64,000 nt of DNA from Bufo bufo (GCF_905171765.1 NC_053397.1:110253295-110317294), one strand, 5' to 3'. Numbered from the stretch's first letter, positions 19,720-32,778 are shown. Numbers and translations are program-made. The notes: generated from the letters alone by a model not told the origin.

Positions 19720-22481
19720 TTAACCCCTTCAACCCCAGGCCTGTTTTCACCTTCCTGTCCAGGCCATTTTTTGCAAATCTGACATGTGTCACTTTATGTG
19801 GTAATAACTTTAAAACACTTTTACTTATACAGGCCATTCTGAGACTGTTTTCTCATCACATATTGTACTTCATGACAGTGGTAAAAATAAGTAAAAAAAA
19901 CATTTTTATTCATAAAAAAATACCAAATTTACCAAAAATTTTGAAAAATTAGCAAATTTCAATTTCTCTACTTTTATAATAGATAGTAATACCTTCAAAA
20001 ATAGTAACTACTTTACATTCCCCATATGTCTACTTCATGTTTGGATCATTTTGAAAATGATATTTTATTTTTTGGGGACGTTAGAAGGCTTAGAAGTATG
20101 GAAGCAAATCTTGAAATTTTTCGGAAAATTTCCAAAACCCACTTTTTAAGGACCAGTTCAGGTCTGAAGTCACTTTGTGAGGCTTACATAATAGAAACCA
20201 CCCAAAAATGACCCCATTTTAGAAACTACACCCCTCTAGTGATACATAACTGATTTTACAAACTTTTTTAACCCTTTAGGTGTTCCACAAGAATTGATTG
20301 AAAATGGAGATGAAATTTCAGAATTTCACTTTTTTGGCAGATTTTACATTTTAATCCATTTTTTCCAGTAGCAAAGCAAGGGTTAACAGCCAAATAAAAC
20401 TCAATATTTATTACCCCGGTTTACAGAAACACCCTACATGTGATCGTAAACTGCTGTACGGGCACACGGCAGGGCGCAGAAGGAAAGGAATGCCATATGG
20501 TTTTTGGAAGGCAAATTTAGCTGAACTGGTTTTTAGATGCCATGTCCCATTTGAAGCCCCCCTGATGCACCCCTACAGTAGAAACTCAAAAAGTTACCAC
20601 ATTTTGGAAAATACGGGATAAGGTGCCAGTTTTATTGGTACTATTTTGGGGTACATATGATTTTTTATTGCTCTATATTAAGTTTTTTGTGAGGCAAGGT
20701 AACAAAAAAATTGATGTTTTGGCACCATTTTTATTTTTAATTTTTACAGCGTTTAACCGAGGGATTAGGTCATGTGAATTTTTTATAGAGTAGATCGTTA
20801 TGCACGTGGCAATACCTAATATGTCTACTTTTTCTTATTTATTTAAGTTTTACACAATAATAGCATTTTTGAAACCGAAATAATGATATTTTAGTGTCTC
20901 ATAGTCTGAGAGCCATAGCTTTTTATTTTTTGACCCATTCTCTCAGGTAGGGTCTAATTTTTGCAGGAAGAGGTGACGGTCTGATTGGTACTATTTTGGT
21001 GGGCATACGCCTTTTTGATCAATTGCTGTTGCAATTTTTGTGATGTAATGTGACAAAAATGGCTTTTTTTACACAGTTTTTATTTATTTATTTATTTTTT
21101 ACGGTGTTCACCTGAGTGGTTAGGTTATGTGATATTTTTATAGCGCTGTTTGTTACGGATGTGGCAATACCTAATATGTATATTTATTTATATTTTTTTC
21201 ACTTTAGCACAATAATAGCAGTTTGGAATCAAAAAATTATCATATTTTAGTGTCTCATAGTCTGAGAGCCTTAGCTTTTTTATTTTTTGACCCATTCTCT
21301 CAGGTCTCATATTTTGCGGGATGAGGCGACGGTCTGATTGGTACTATTTTGGGGGGTATACACTTTTTTGATCACTTGCTGTTGCAATTTTTGTGATGTA
21401 ATGTGACAAAAATGGCTTTTTTTTTACATTTATTTTTTATTTTTACGGTGTTCAACTGAGTTACGGACGTGGCAATACCAAATATGTATATTTTTTTATG
21501 TATTTCACTGTAGCACACTAATAGCAGTTTTGACACAAAAAAATGATGTTTTAGTGTCTCCATGTTCTGAGAGCTATAGGTTTTTATTTTTTGGGGGATT
21601 GTCTTAGGTAGGGGCTCATTTTTTGCGGGATGAGGTGACGGTTTTAAAGATACCATTTTGTGGGGCATACGCCTTTTTGATTGCTTGGTGTTGCACTTTT
21701 TGTGATGTAAGGTGACAAAAATTGCATTTATTTACACAGTTTTTATATTTTTTTATGGTATTTATCGGACAGGGTTGATCATGTGATATATTTATAGAGC
21801 CGGTCATTACGGACGCGATGATACCTAATATGTGTGGTTTTTGTGTTTTTTTTCTGTTTTTTATTATAAAATAAGGGGCGTTTTTTTTCTTTTTTACTTT
21901 ATTAATTTTATTACTTTATTAATTTTATTAAAACCCCTTTTTTTTTTTTACTTTTTTTTACTTTACTTTATTTATGACATTCACTTTTGGGGGTCTGATC
22001 CCCTCTGCAATGCATTACAATACATCTGTATTGTAATGCATTGTCTGTTAGTGTATGACACTGAGTCATACACTAACAGCCTGAGGCTGGATCTCCTCGG
22101 CTCCCGTAGAAGGCAGTTCCCGATGCCATGCAAGGCATTGGGCAGCCTCTGCATGGCTTCGGGCTGCCTTGTGTCGCATCGGGTCCCCGCCACAGCAGCA
22201 TGGGGACTCGATGCTCTCCCTCACCCGTCACAAACCTCTTCTATGTCGCGGTCAGCGTGGACCGTGGCATAGAAGGGGTTAATCCGCCGGCATCGGCTTT
22301 TACAGCGATGCCGGCGGATACAGCAGGGGCCCGGCTACCACGGACTGCCGGGTCCCTGCAGTGATCGCGCGCGTACCGCTCTGGTGCCCACCCGATCACT
22401 ATGACGTACTATTACGTCAAATTGCGTGAACTTAGTGGTTCCCATGACATAACAGTACGTCAAAGGTCGGGAAGGGGTTAA
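19720..22481. mobile_element. TTAA-bordered DNA element, non-autonomous
   Basis: TTAA lies at both ends (19720-19723 and 22478-22481), with inverted termini TTAACCCCTTC and GAAGGGGTTAA. Deleting the element and one TTAA rejoins the hAT2 repeat unit ('atgtt' plus 'aaagccc'). A TTAA duplication fits piggyBac or Kolobok superfamilies. The 2.76-kb body has no credible coding frame. It is very T/A-rich, with a diverged repetition of 310-350 bp marked by 'tgttgcaatttttgtgatgt' at 21024 and 21376 and a degenerate copy near 21690. Two strong hairpins lie at 22004-22081. Confidence 0.8.
22004..22081. repeat. Twin perfect hairpins
   Basis: 'caatgcattacaata' pairs with 'tattgtaatgcattg' (22008-22043). 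Then 'ctgttagtgtatgac' pairs with 'gtcatacactaacag' (22047-22081). Both have loops of about five bases. They sit near the right, GC-richer end of the TTAA element. Confidence 0.85.
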
Positions 22482-22679
22482 AGCCCTTTTTGCCGTATAT
22501 TAGTGGCACAAAAAACATATATTTGCCGTTCAGTGGTGCAGTTAGATGTTCTAAATCCCTTTTTTGTGTATACTAGTGTGAAAAAAAGGGCTTATTAGCC
22601 GTTGTGTGGTGAAGTGAGAAAATTTCAGACTTTTTTGTTGTTTTAATTTCCTTTTTATTTATTTATTTGATCAAACAGT

Positions 22680-25468
22680 ATGTCAGAAAGAGAAGTGCCA
22701 CAGGAGTGGCAGACGCCTAAATGTTTCTGGCGCAGGCTGAGGTCGCAGCAGAGTAAAGGGCCGTGGCAACAGAGGTCACTTCGAGAGGCCTGAGCTCCCA
22801 GTGTCAGCTAGCGGTAGTGTCGTGACCAGCAATCCAGCGGTTCTTGAATGGTTGACTTGAATGGTGACTTCGTCGCAAGTGATATCAGACATTCCCAGCA
22901 AAGAGTCAGTGGGTTCGTCAGACACAACCCTTAGTTGGCATGGCCCGGGAGCAGGCCCTGTGCCCTCACCTGTCCTCAACCTGCCTTTTCTGTTCCCTCA
23001 GCCAGACAAGTATTGTATGCTGTGGGCTCAGCTTCACTATGCAGTGAGGACAAGCTACTAGAAGACAGTCAGGAGCTACTTGCAAGCCAAGATGTGGAGG
23101 AGGCATCCGCCTCTTCCTCCACTAGGCGGTCAAGTAGTGATGAGGAGAGTGGCGTGGGAGCTGGTGTTGTGAGTGATCAGGCGCCTGACCCACAGACGGT
23201 TGAGGAGAACATCAGTGACATGCAGACAGTACTCGATGATGATGATGTAGCTGATCGCACTTGGGAGCCGGGTGACGAAGGGGCTTCATCATCATCGGGA
23301 GAAGAGGTTGTCAACTTGCCCGTGGGGCAGCAGAGGAGCCAGCATGTCGCTAGCGTGGCCGGGAGTCAGCAGGGTGGCAGCAGTGGGAGGTCAGGAGCCA
23401 AACGTGCCTGGGGCAGACCACCCGCTTTGCAGGAGCCTACCTGCCCGGGAAGTAGCGGTGCACAGGTTCACGGAGGCAGCAGCGGTAGCAGTTAGTCAGT
23501 GCGTAGTGTTGTGGGTAAAATCACCTACTCGGCGGTGTGACAGTTTTTTGTTAAGCCGCCGGAGGAGGTGAACATAGCCATATGTAGAATCTGTGGGCAG
23601 AAGGTGAAGCTTGGCCAGGGTGGCAATGTTGGGCCAGTCCTTGAGCCTGTCGGTGTCTGCCAAAGTGCACGGCAGTGCCAACGTGTGAAGCTGTAACTAC
23701 GGTCAGGGACAATACATGTCCTTTACGGCCCACTGGCCAGGTGATGCTGTTTCCGCCACCACATTCTCACACTGTTGATCCTGCGACAATGTCTGCCTCT
23801 GCCTCCTCATCCTCAGCCTCCACTGCAGGGACAATTCACACGGCCCCTCCAGCATACCACATGTGCTGTGTCACGCTGTTCTGCACCTCGTTTGCCTAGC
23901 CGAACTGAGTCATACAGGGGAGGAACTGCTCTGTGCCCTTCATCAAGAAATCGAATCCTGGCTTTCTCTGCGACAACTCAAAATCGGAACCATGGTGACC
24001 GACAACGGGAAGAACATGGTTTCGGCGCTGCGTCAAGGAGGGCTGAGCCATGTGCCCTGCATTGCACACGTGTTCAATCTGGTTGTCAAGCGGTTTCTGA
24101 AGTCTTCCACCCATCTGCAAGACATCCTAAAAATGACCAGGAAACTTTGCATGCACTTCAGCCACTCGTACACCTCAAAGCACACCCTCCTTGAGCTGCA
24201 GCGACAGAACGGCACCCCCCAACATAGGCTGATATGCGACATTTCCACCCGTTGGAATTCCACCCTCCATATGTTGGACCGACTGTAAAAGGAGAAAGGC
24301 CATAAACGATTTCTTGATGATCCAAGCTAACAGGAGTACCCCCCCTACCCGTGTAACTTTAATGTCAGCCGGTGGCAGATCATGCGTAATACCTGCCGAT
24401 TACTCAGGCCCTTTGAGGAGGCAACGTTATTTGTCAGTCGCCAGGACTACGGGATGAACAACGTCATTCCACTGCTTTATGTCCTGGAACAGATGCTGGT
24501 AAATCTGGCTGGTCAGGGGACTGGAGACGTGGCGCCTAGATCTCACGGCCACATGAGCCCTCTGGGGGCCTAACTGGAGGAGGAGGACATTGGAGCACAA
24601 GCAATGTATAGTGAAATGGGTGGTTTTTCTACACATGTGACAGGAGAGTAGGAGCAGCCAGAGGAGCTACAGGCTGATGAGGAAGAGGAGGCAGAGGACC
24701 CAGACACACTGTTGCAGTATGCAGTGGAGATGGAGGCAGCGAGTCCCTCAGAGTCACTTGCACAAATGGCCCGATGCATGCCCGCTTGCGTAGTGACAGC
24801 TGAATTGTCACCATTCGGCATAGGGATGACTTCTGGCTCTACACCTTGTTGGACCCTCGCTACCAGTCCAAAATGGGGACCTTTTTTACACCTGCTGAGA
24901 GGGAGGACAAACTGAACTACTATAGAGACATCCTATGTAGTCAGTTGGTCGCTGCCTATCTGCGCCATCATCCATCCTCTCGCAGGTCTGACCGGGGGGC
25001 CCTCTGCGCTCTCGATTCACTGCCATGGCTGCTGGGGAGGGGTGTGGTGGCAGGAGCAGTACCAGCTCCATCAGCAGCAGCCTGAATCTAGAATAGCTGA
25101 TGAGCAGCTTTCTTCACCTACCTAGTGAAGAAACTACTCAGCAGCAGCTAGACATAGAGCAGAACCTCAACCAGCAGTTGGTGGCATACTTGAAGTGCAC
25201 CCTGCTAGCCGTCATTGAAAATCCGCTGGACTACTGGGCAGTCAAACTGGATTTGTGGCTGCAACTGGCCGAGTTTGCCCTAGAAATGCTGTCCTGCCCG
25301 GCCAGTAGTGTGGCATCAGAGCGGGTGCTTAGTGGGGCGTGGGCCATAGTCACCCCAGGAAGAACTTGCCTGTCCACCCAAAATGTGGAGAGACTGACCT
25401 TTGTCAAGATGAATCAGGCGTGGATCTGCCACGATTTCCACCCACCAATGCCTGATGCATCAGACTAG
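22680..25468 (+). pseudogene. hAT2 transposase, heavily decayed
   Basis: Remains of a BED-type hAT transposase in several registers. An ATG at 22680 follows a pyrimidine-rich stretch ending in CAG that looks like a splice acceptor. 22935-23495 is the low-complexity acidic N-terminal region. Around 23570-23620 lies a degraded BED finger (ICRICGQKVKLG). 23863-24288 holds the core with VTDNGKNMVSAL, HVPCIAHVFNLVV and STRWNSTLHMLDRL, followed by a stop. 24382-24573 continues with NTCRLLRPFEE. 24846 on has MLDPRYQSKM. 25100-25468 is the hATC dimerisation end (CPASSVASERVLSGAW, LSTQNVERLTFVKMNQAW). Many frameshifts and stops mean no function. Related to, but distinct from, hAT1 and hAT3. Confidence 0.85.
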
Positions 25469-25639
25469 ATAGTCCATGGTGCCACACCAACACTTTGACA
25501 AAAGAGACCGGTTTCTTCTGGCTACCTGCCTCAGCTACTATTCTAATGCTGCCACCCACCAGATGCCACACATCTGATGCCAAGTGCTGCTTCTTTCACC
25601 AACCATCTTCAGCTGGTACTGGTATTGCCAACCACCTCC

Positions 25640-25910
25640 CCACTCTGTCACCGGGTCACTCTGTGGACTCCTGATGCTGCTGCCACCTCCATACTATGTC
25701 ACCTTGTCCACTCTGTGATCTGCTCATGCTGCTGCCACCTCCACACTAGGTCACCTTGCCACTCTGTTGCCTCTTGATGCTACTGCCACCTCCACACTAT
25801 GTTACCTTGCCACTCTGTGATCTCCTCATGCTGCTGCCACCTCCGCACTATGTCACCCTGCCACTCTGTAGCCTCCTGATGCTGCTGCCACCTCCATACA
25901 AGGGGAGGAC
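25640..25910 (+). repeat. 52-54-bp minisatellite, hAT2 3' region (first part)
   Basis: About five copies of a unit built on 'ctgatgctgctgccacctcc' followed by 'actatgtcacc' and 'ccactctgtg'. The same array resumes at 39440. Confidence 0.85.
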
Positions 25911-26254
25911 TGACATCTAATGGGGCCCCCAGGCAATAGAAGATTATGGGGCCCCTGTATCCCTGCCCACCCTCAAGCCACACCAACACACAGCCCCACC
26001 CGCATATTGCGCCATGGTGGCTCCAGGCTCATGTAGGCCCTTGGGCAATAAAGTCTCAGTGCGTCCCCTTATACAGTGATAACTCTCTGAGTACAGATAA
26101 TATAGTAGATAGCCCCTGCAGTCCTATGTAACAACACAGATAACACAGTGATGGCTATCTGAGTACAGAAAATGTAGTAGTGTTACCTGCAGTCCTATGT
26201 AAAAGCACAGATAACACTAGTTCTGATAATGTGGTAGTGTTAACTTCAGTCCTA
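25911..26254. repeat. Unclassified repeat with 70-bp tandem units
   Basis: Starts with a 'ggggcccc'-rich segment, then almost three copies of a 70-71-bp unit ('tgagtacagataatgtagta', 'cctgcagtcctatgtaa', 'cacagataac'). It is non-coding and lies between hAT2 sequence and a Tc1-like element. Confidence 0.6.
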
Positions 26255-27666
26255 CAGTCAGGTCCATAAATATTGGGACATCAACACAATTCTCAGATCT
26301 TTGGCTTCATACACCACCACAATGGATTTGAAATGAAACAAACAAGATGTGCTTTAACTGCAGACTGTCAGCTTTAATTTGAGGGTATTTACATCCAAAT
26401 CAGGTGTAGGAATTACAACAGTTTGCATATGTGTCTCCAACTTGTCAAGGAACCAAAACTAATGGGACAATTGACTTCTCAGCTGTTCCATGGCCAGGTG
26501 TGTGCTATTCCCTCATTATCCCAATTACAATGAGCAGATAAAAGGTCCAGAGTTCATTTCAAGTGTGCTATTTGCATTTGGAATCTGTTGCTGTCAACTC
26601 TCAAGATGAGATCCAAAGAACTGTCACTATTAGTGAAGCAAACCATCATTAGGCTGAAAAAAACACAACAAACCCATCAGAGAGAGATAGGAAAAACATT
26701 AGGCATGGCCAAAACAACTGTTTGGAACATTCTTAAAAAGAAGGAATGCACTGGTGAGCTCAGCAACACCGAAAGACTAGGAAGACCACGGAAAACAACT
26801 GTGGTGGATGACCGAAGAATTATTTCCCTGGTGAAGAAAACACCCTTTACAACAGTTGGCCAGATCAATATCAAACACTCTCCGGGAGGTAGGTGTATGT
26901 GTGTCAAAGTCAACAATCAAGAGAAGACTTTACCAGAGTGAATACAGAGGGTTCACCACAAGATGTAAACAATTGGTGAGCCTCAAAAACAGGAAGGCCA
27001 GATTAGAGTTTGCCAAACGACATCTAAAAAAGCCTTCACAGTTCTGGAACAACATCCTATGGACAGATGAGACCAAGATCAACTTGTACCAGAGTGATGG
27101 GAAGAGAAGAGTATGGAGAAGGAAAGGAACTGCTTATGATCCTAAGCATACCACCTCATCAGTGAAGCATGGTGGTGGTAGTGTCATGGCGTGGGCATGT
27201 ATGGCTGCCAATGGAACTGGTTCTCTTGTATTTATTGATGATGTGACTGCTGACAAAAGCAGCGGGATGAGTTCTGAAGTGTTTCGGGCAATATTATCTG
27301 CTCATATTCAGCCAAATGCTTCAGAACTCATTGAATGGCGCTTCACACTGCAGATGGACAATGACCCAAAGCATACTGCAAAAGCAACCAAAGAGTTTTT
27401 TAAGGGAAAGAAGTGTTATGCAATGGCCAAGTCAATCACCTGACTTGAATCCGATTGAGCATGCATTTCACTTGCTGAAGACAAAACTGAAGGGAAAATG
27501 CCTCAAGAACAAGCAGGAACGGAAGACAGTTGCAGTAGAAGCCTGCCAGAGCAGCTCCAGGGATGAAACCCAGCGTCTGGTGATGTCTATGCGTTCTAGA
27601 CTTCAGGCTGTAATTGACTGCAAAGGATTTGCAACCAAATATTAAAAAGTGAAAGTTTGATTTATG
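26255..27666 (+). mobile_element. Tc1-like element, 3'-truncated
   Basis: The left inverted repeat starts CAGTCAGGTCCATAAATATT after TA at 26253-26254. The right end stops shortly after the transposase ('gatttatg', 27666) with no matching inverted repeat, so the 3' portion was lost. It carries the broken transposase below. Confidence 0.8.
26588..27645 (+). pseudogene. Tc1 transposase (DD34E type), two frameshifts
   Basis: Three overlapping registers (26588-26941, 26856-27443, 27316-27645) make up one Tc1-type transposase. They show a helix-turn-helix N terminus (IGKTLGMAKTTVWNILKK), a GRPRKT linker motif, catalytic WTDET, GGGSVMAWACM, QMDNDPKHTA and finally [20 protein letters not shown]. 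Frame changes fall near 26880 and 27410. The second splits the spacer between the second Asp and the Glu, so the DD34E assignment rests on close similarity to that family and not on an exact count. Confidence 0.85.
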
Positions 27667-28008
27667 TTAGCAGAATGGGGTGGCTCTACCAATAAGTAGG
27701 ATGGAGTGGTGCTCAATATCTAAGTGTTAACTCCAACACACCAGAGGATTATAGATAAATAGTGGTAAAAGATATGGCACTTATATACCTGGAGGACTGC
27801 TCAAACACTCGACTTTAATTAGGTTCAATTAATACAATATTTCATAAGTCATAATATTTAAAAAAAGTCATACAAGATACGTAAATTGTACAGAAATGAA
27901 AAACCAATCGATTAAAATACACTAAAATGACGAATAAGAGTGAGAATCACTAAGGCTTGGGATGATTAATTAATCACATAAGCCTGACAGCATATAAGCA
28001 CTTAGCAT
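27667..28008. other. AT-rich non-coding, nothing recognised
   Basis: 342 bases between the truncated Tc1 and the left end of hAT3. There is no open frame, repeat or hairpin of note. Confidence 0.4.
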
Positions 28009-28383
28009 TAGAGATGTCGCGAACATAACATTTTCAGTTCGCGAATGGCGAACGCAAATTTACGCAAATGTTCGTGAACGGGCGAACCGGGCGAACCGCC
28101 ATAGACTTCAATAGGCAGGCGAATTTTAAAACCCACAGGGACTCTTTCTGGCCACAATAGTGTTGGAAAAGTTGTTTCAAGGGGACTAACACCGGGACTG
28201 TGGCATGCCAGAGGGGGATCCATGGCACAACTCTCATGGAAAATTACATAGTTGACGCAGAGTCTGGTTTTAATCCATAAAGGGCATAAATCACCTAACA
28301 TTCCTAAATTGTTTGGAATAACGTGCTTTAAAACATCAGGTATGTTGTTGTATCGATCAGGTAATGTAAGGGTTACGCCCGCT

Positions 28384-28662
28384 TCACAGTGATAGACCAA
28401 ACTCCCCATTTAACGCACCGCAAACAGTCCATTTGCACAACCGCAAACTCCCCATTTGCACAAGGTTGGATACCAAGCTAGCCATGTCCCGTTCCTTGTC
28501 CTCACTGATGTCATTGAAGGTCTCTTCCTCCACCCAGCTACGGACAACACCAAGGGTCCCCGAAAGGTGACAACAAGCCCCCTGGGACGCCTCCTCAAAG
28601 CCACATTCCTCCTCTGACTCCTCTTCTTCAGACTCCTCTCTCTGCGTTGCCTCTCTCTGCAT
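28384..28662 (-). pseudogene. Duplicate acidic segment of hAT3 transposase
   Basis: Read leftward it encodes EESEEECGFEEASQGACCHL and later ERDMASLVSNLVQMGS. This matches the hAT3 transposase frame at 30560-30340 (EESEEECGFKEE, SQGARCHLSGT, ERDMSSLPSNLVQIGS). It is an in-element fragment sitting 3' of the true hATC end, as if an internally deleted copy had been fused to a full-length one. Confidence 0.7.
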
Positions 28663-28685
28663 TATTATAAGGTGTGTTAAGTAGT

Positions 28686-28925
28686 ACTATTCCTATCAGT
28701 TTAATCCCTGTTACGTCCCCTATCAGGGGACGTGTATATGGCATCGATTTTAGGAACAGGGAGATGGAAAAAGATGCTTGGTCGGTCCTCCTACTTCAAA
28801 TTTGGGGCACTGCGCATGCAATCTAATGTGCCACCAGATAGTTGTGGTGTGTTATGTTGTTCTATTCTTATCAGTTTAATCCCTGTTACGTCCCCTATCA
28901 GGGGACGTGTATGGAATAGATTTTA
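28686..28925. repeat. Duplicated segment, about 177-bp period
   Basis: The stretch 'ctatcagtttaatccctgtt acgtcccctatcaggggacg' occurs near 28693 and again near 28870. Each copy contains its own short palindrome ('cccctatcagggg'). Confidence 0.8.
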
Positions 28926-29664
28926 GACAACTGCAAAGAGTTGTCAATAGTTGACACACTCATGACATAAATTTTATACATCTATGCGTCAATCTTGGTG
29001 TAGTTATGACTGTGCTCGTGCGCACGTTTGGGAGATTGCAGGCGATGGGGGTTTTACAAAGCCTATGGTCGTGCTGAGGTAGTTCAGTGACAGTTAAGTG
29101 ACCCAGAAAACAATGATTCTGCAGCGTGGGCCCATTGTTGGCCTAGTAGGCTTTAATGATCACCTTAGATGATCACAAAGAAAATTAATGTTTTTTCTAT
29201 GCAAAATTATCCAGCCGATCGCTTTTGGTCTGTTCACAATGAAGCAACGACCTTATCATCTGGGGTGTGCCAACATTGCCATTGCCAACACACTCATAGA
29301 GGTGGTCGCTTCATTGTGATACGCAAGCCCCTTCACCACGACAAGGTAACGATCACGAAGGGAAATTGACACATGTATGTGCCTTTTTTTTTGTTTGGTT
29401 TTTGAAGCCACAATGCAGGACCAGAGGCCAGAAAAATTAGGCATGTACACATGCCTGAAAAATTTGGTATTGTTGCAGCCGCTGCTGTAGCAGCGGCCAG
29501 ACAAATTGATGTTTGTTTCCCAGGCAGAAAGTGACCTAAAACATTGTGGCTTGAACCCTAGTTGGTGGCGGATAAGTCACGCAAGTCATCCGGCATTCAG
29601 AGATAAAATACAGCAGCGTCTGGACCATTTTTAGCCCAAGGCAGCTCATCTCATCAGGCCTTTT

Positions 29665-32600
29665 TTAGTCGAATGTATCGCCCACTGTCAGTCCCTTCGG
29701 GATCCATCCCTCATTCATCTTAATAAAGGTAAGGTAATCTAGACTTTTTTGACCTAGGCGACTTCTCTTCTCAGTGACAATACCTCCTGCTGCACTGAAG
29801 GTCCTTTCTGACAGGACACTTAAAGCGGGGCAGGTCAGAAGTTCTATCGCAAATTGGGATAGCTCAGGCCACAGGTCAAGCCTGAACACCCAGTACTCAA
29901 AGGGTTCATCGCTCCTCAGAGTGTCGATATCTGCAGTTAAGGCGAGGTAGTCTGCTACCTGTCGGTCGAGTCGTTCTCTGAGGGTGGACCCCGAAGGGCT
30001 GTGGCGATGTGTAGGACTTAAAAAGCTCTGCATGTCCTCCATCAACAACACGTCTGTAAAGCGTCCTGTCCTTGCCAGCGTGGTCGTGGGAGGAGTAGGA
30101 TTACTTTGACATCTTCGCCTGTTAGATTCCCGTTGTGCTGTGACATCACCCTTATACGCTGTGTAAAGCATACTTTTAAATTTATTTTGGATACTGCTGC
30201 ATCCTTTCCGACTTGCGGTAATTCGGTAACATTTCAGGCACTTTCTGCTTATACCGGGGGTCTAGTAGCGTGGACACCCAGTACAGGTCATTCTCCTTCA
30301 GCCTTTTTATACAAGGGTCCCTCAACACGGCACAACAGCATGAAAGACCCGATTTGCACAAGGTTGGATGGCAAGCTACTCATGTCCCGTTCCTCGTCCT
30401 CAGTAATCTCACTGAAGGTATGTTCTTCCCCCCAGCCATGTACAACACCACGGGTACCAGATAGGTGACAACGAGCACCCTGGGATGCCTGTTGTGGCTG
30501 GTCTTCCTCCTTAAAGCCACATTCCTCCTCTGACTCCTCACAATCCTCTTCCAGCGTTGCCGCAGGTCCAGCAAGCGATGCTGATAAGGCTGTTTCTGGT
30601 GGTGATGGTGACCACAACTCTTCCTCTTCACGCTCATCTATGGCCTGATCCAGCACTCTTCGCAGGGCACGCTCCAGGAAGAAAACAAATGGGATGATGT
30701 CGCTGATGGTGCCTTCGATGCGACTGACTAGGTTTGTCACCTCCTCAAATGGACACATGAGCCTACAGGCATTGCGCATGAGCGTCCAGTAACGTGGCAA
30801 AAAAATTCCCAGCTCCGCAGAGGCTGTCCTAGCACCCCGGTCATACAAATACTCGTTGACGGCTTTTTCTTGATGGAGCAGGCGGTCGAACATTAGGAGT
30901 GTTGAATTCCAACTTGTCGGGCTGTCGCAAATCAAGCGTCTCACTGGCATGTTGTTTCGCCGCTGGATATTTGAAAAGTGCGCCATGGCCGTGTAGGAAC
31001 GCCTGAAATGGCCACACACCTTCCTGGCCTGCTTGAGGACATCCTGTAAGCCTGGGTACTTATGCACAAAGCGTTTTACGATCAGATTACACACATGTGC
31101 CATGCACGGCACATGTGTCAACTTGCCCAAATTCAATGTCACCAACAAATTGCTTCTGTTGTCACACACCACTTTGCCGATTTCCAGTTGGTGCGGAGTC
31201 AGCCACTGATCCACCTGTGCGTTCAGGACGGACAGGAGTGCTGGTCCGGTGTGACTCTCTGCTTTCAGGCAAGTCAACCCCAAGACAGCGTGACACTGCC
31301 GTACACTGCCGAGCAAGACGCAGCAGAAGAGGACTCAGCCGAGGAGGTTATAGAAGAGGATGGAGTAGGAGGAGTAGAGGAGGTGGCAGCAGGCCTGCCT
31401 GCAAGTCGTGGCGGTGTCACCAACTCCTCTGCAGAGCCACGCATTCCATGCTTGGCAGCCGTCAGCAGGTTTACCCAATGCGCAGTGTAGGTGATATACC
31501 TGCCCTGACCGTGCTTTGCAGACCAGGTATCAGTGGTCTGATGGACCCTGGCCCCAACACTGTGTGCCAGACATTCCATTACTTCCTTTTGCACAATCGA
31601 GTACAGGTTGGGGATTGCCTTTTGTGCAAAGAAATTTTGGCCGGGTACCTTCCACTGCGGTGTCCCAATAGCTACAAATTTTTGGAACACATCAGACTCC
31701 ACCAGCTTTTATGGTAAAAGCTGGCGGGATAAGAGTTCAGACAAGCCAGCTGTCAGACGCCGGGCAAGGGGGTGACTTTGTGACATTGGCTTCTTACGCT
31801 CAAACATGTCCTTGACAGACACCTGACTGTGGGCAGATGAGCAGGAACGGCTCAAGGCGAGAGACGGAGTGGCTGATGGTTGAGAGGGGGCAAGGAGGAC
31901 AGCAGTGGTTGACGTGGCTGAAGATGCTGGACCAGGAGGAGGAAGGCGGCTTTGAGTTTGTGTGCTGCTTGTACTCATGTGTTGATCCCATAGGCGTTTG
32001 TGATGTGCGATCATGTGCCTTCGCAAAGCAGTTGTACCTAGGTGGGTGTTGGACTTCCCACGACTCAGTTTCTTTTGGCACAGGTTGCAAATGGCATCGC
32101 TGTTGTCAGAGACAGACACACCAAAAAAATGCCACACTGCTAAACTCTGCAATGACGGCATTCTGGTGGTGGCAACAGCATGCGTTGATTGGCGTGCTGT
32201 CTGGCTGACCCCGTGTGCCGATGCATGCTGTCTGACTGTGCCACTAGCTCCTTGCGACGACCTCCCCCTGCTTCCAACTCGTCTCCTCCTCCTCTCTGTC
32301 AGCCATCTGAACTTTCCCCCTGCTCTTCTAGCGAGCACCCACGTGACATCCACGGACACATCATCATCATCAACCGCTTCACTTGTATCTGACAACTCAG
32401 CAAAGCATCATAATCATCACACCGTACGTCCATGTGTGTAATGCTGCCTGACTGAGACATATCCCTGTTATCTACATCCTCTGGCAATAATGGTTGCGCA
32501 TCACTCATTTCTTCCAACTGATGTGTAAATAACTCCTCTGACAGATCAAGTGAAGCGGCTGTGGTGCTAGTGTTGGTGGTGGCGGCAGGCGGGCGAGTGG

Positions 32601-32778
32601 TAACTTGAGAGGTGCCCGAAGCTAAGCTGGAGAAGGATGGTGCGTCAAGGTTCCGAGCGGAAGCTGTAGAAGATTGGGTGTCCTGTGTTAGCCAGTCAAC
32701 TATGTCCTTAGAACTTTTCGAGTTCAGGGTACGTGGCCTCTGAACACTGGGCATTATTCTAGGGCCAAAGGGAATCAC
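29665..32778 (-). pseudogene. hAT3 transposase (BED finger, hATC), frameshifted
   Basis: Segments 32778-32299, 32395-31709, 31702-31274, 31316-30288 and 30171-29665 make one BED-type hAT transposase. Visible in order: an acidic N terminus; a BED finger (VWHFFGVSVSDNSDAICNLC, RRHMIAHH); RVHQTTDTWSAKHGQGRYI, the first part of the RNase-H-like core; VVCDNRSNLLVTL and HVPCMAHVCNLIVKRF; a TSWNSTLLMFDRL box; an acidic insert; and the hATC tail (CPALSVLSERTFSAAGGIV, KRSRLG, LTFIKMNEGW). There are three frame changes (about 32350, 31300, 30230) and an in-frame stop at 31709. It is not functional as it stands. Confidence 0.85.

Larger units (their letters stand above)
18115..22600 (+). repeat. Approx. 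74-bp tandem repeat of hAT2 5' region (interrupted)
   Basis: Units of the form 'gccgttcagtggtgcagtta' then 'tgttgtaaagcccttttt', 'gccgtgtattagtggcac' are found at 18115-18255, 19469-19719 and 22478-22600. The period is 73-75 bases in the best-preserved part. The gaps are exactly the Tc1-like and TTAA elements, which shows that the array existed before those insertions. Confidence 0.8.
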
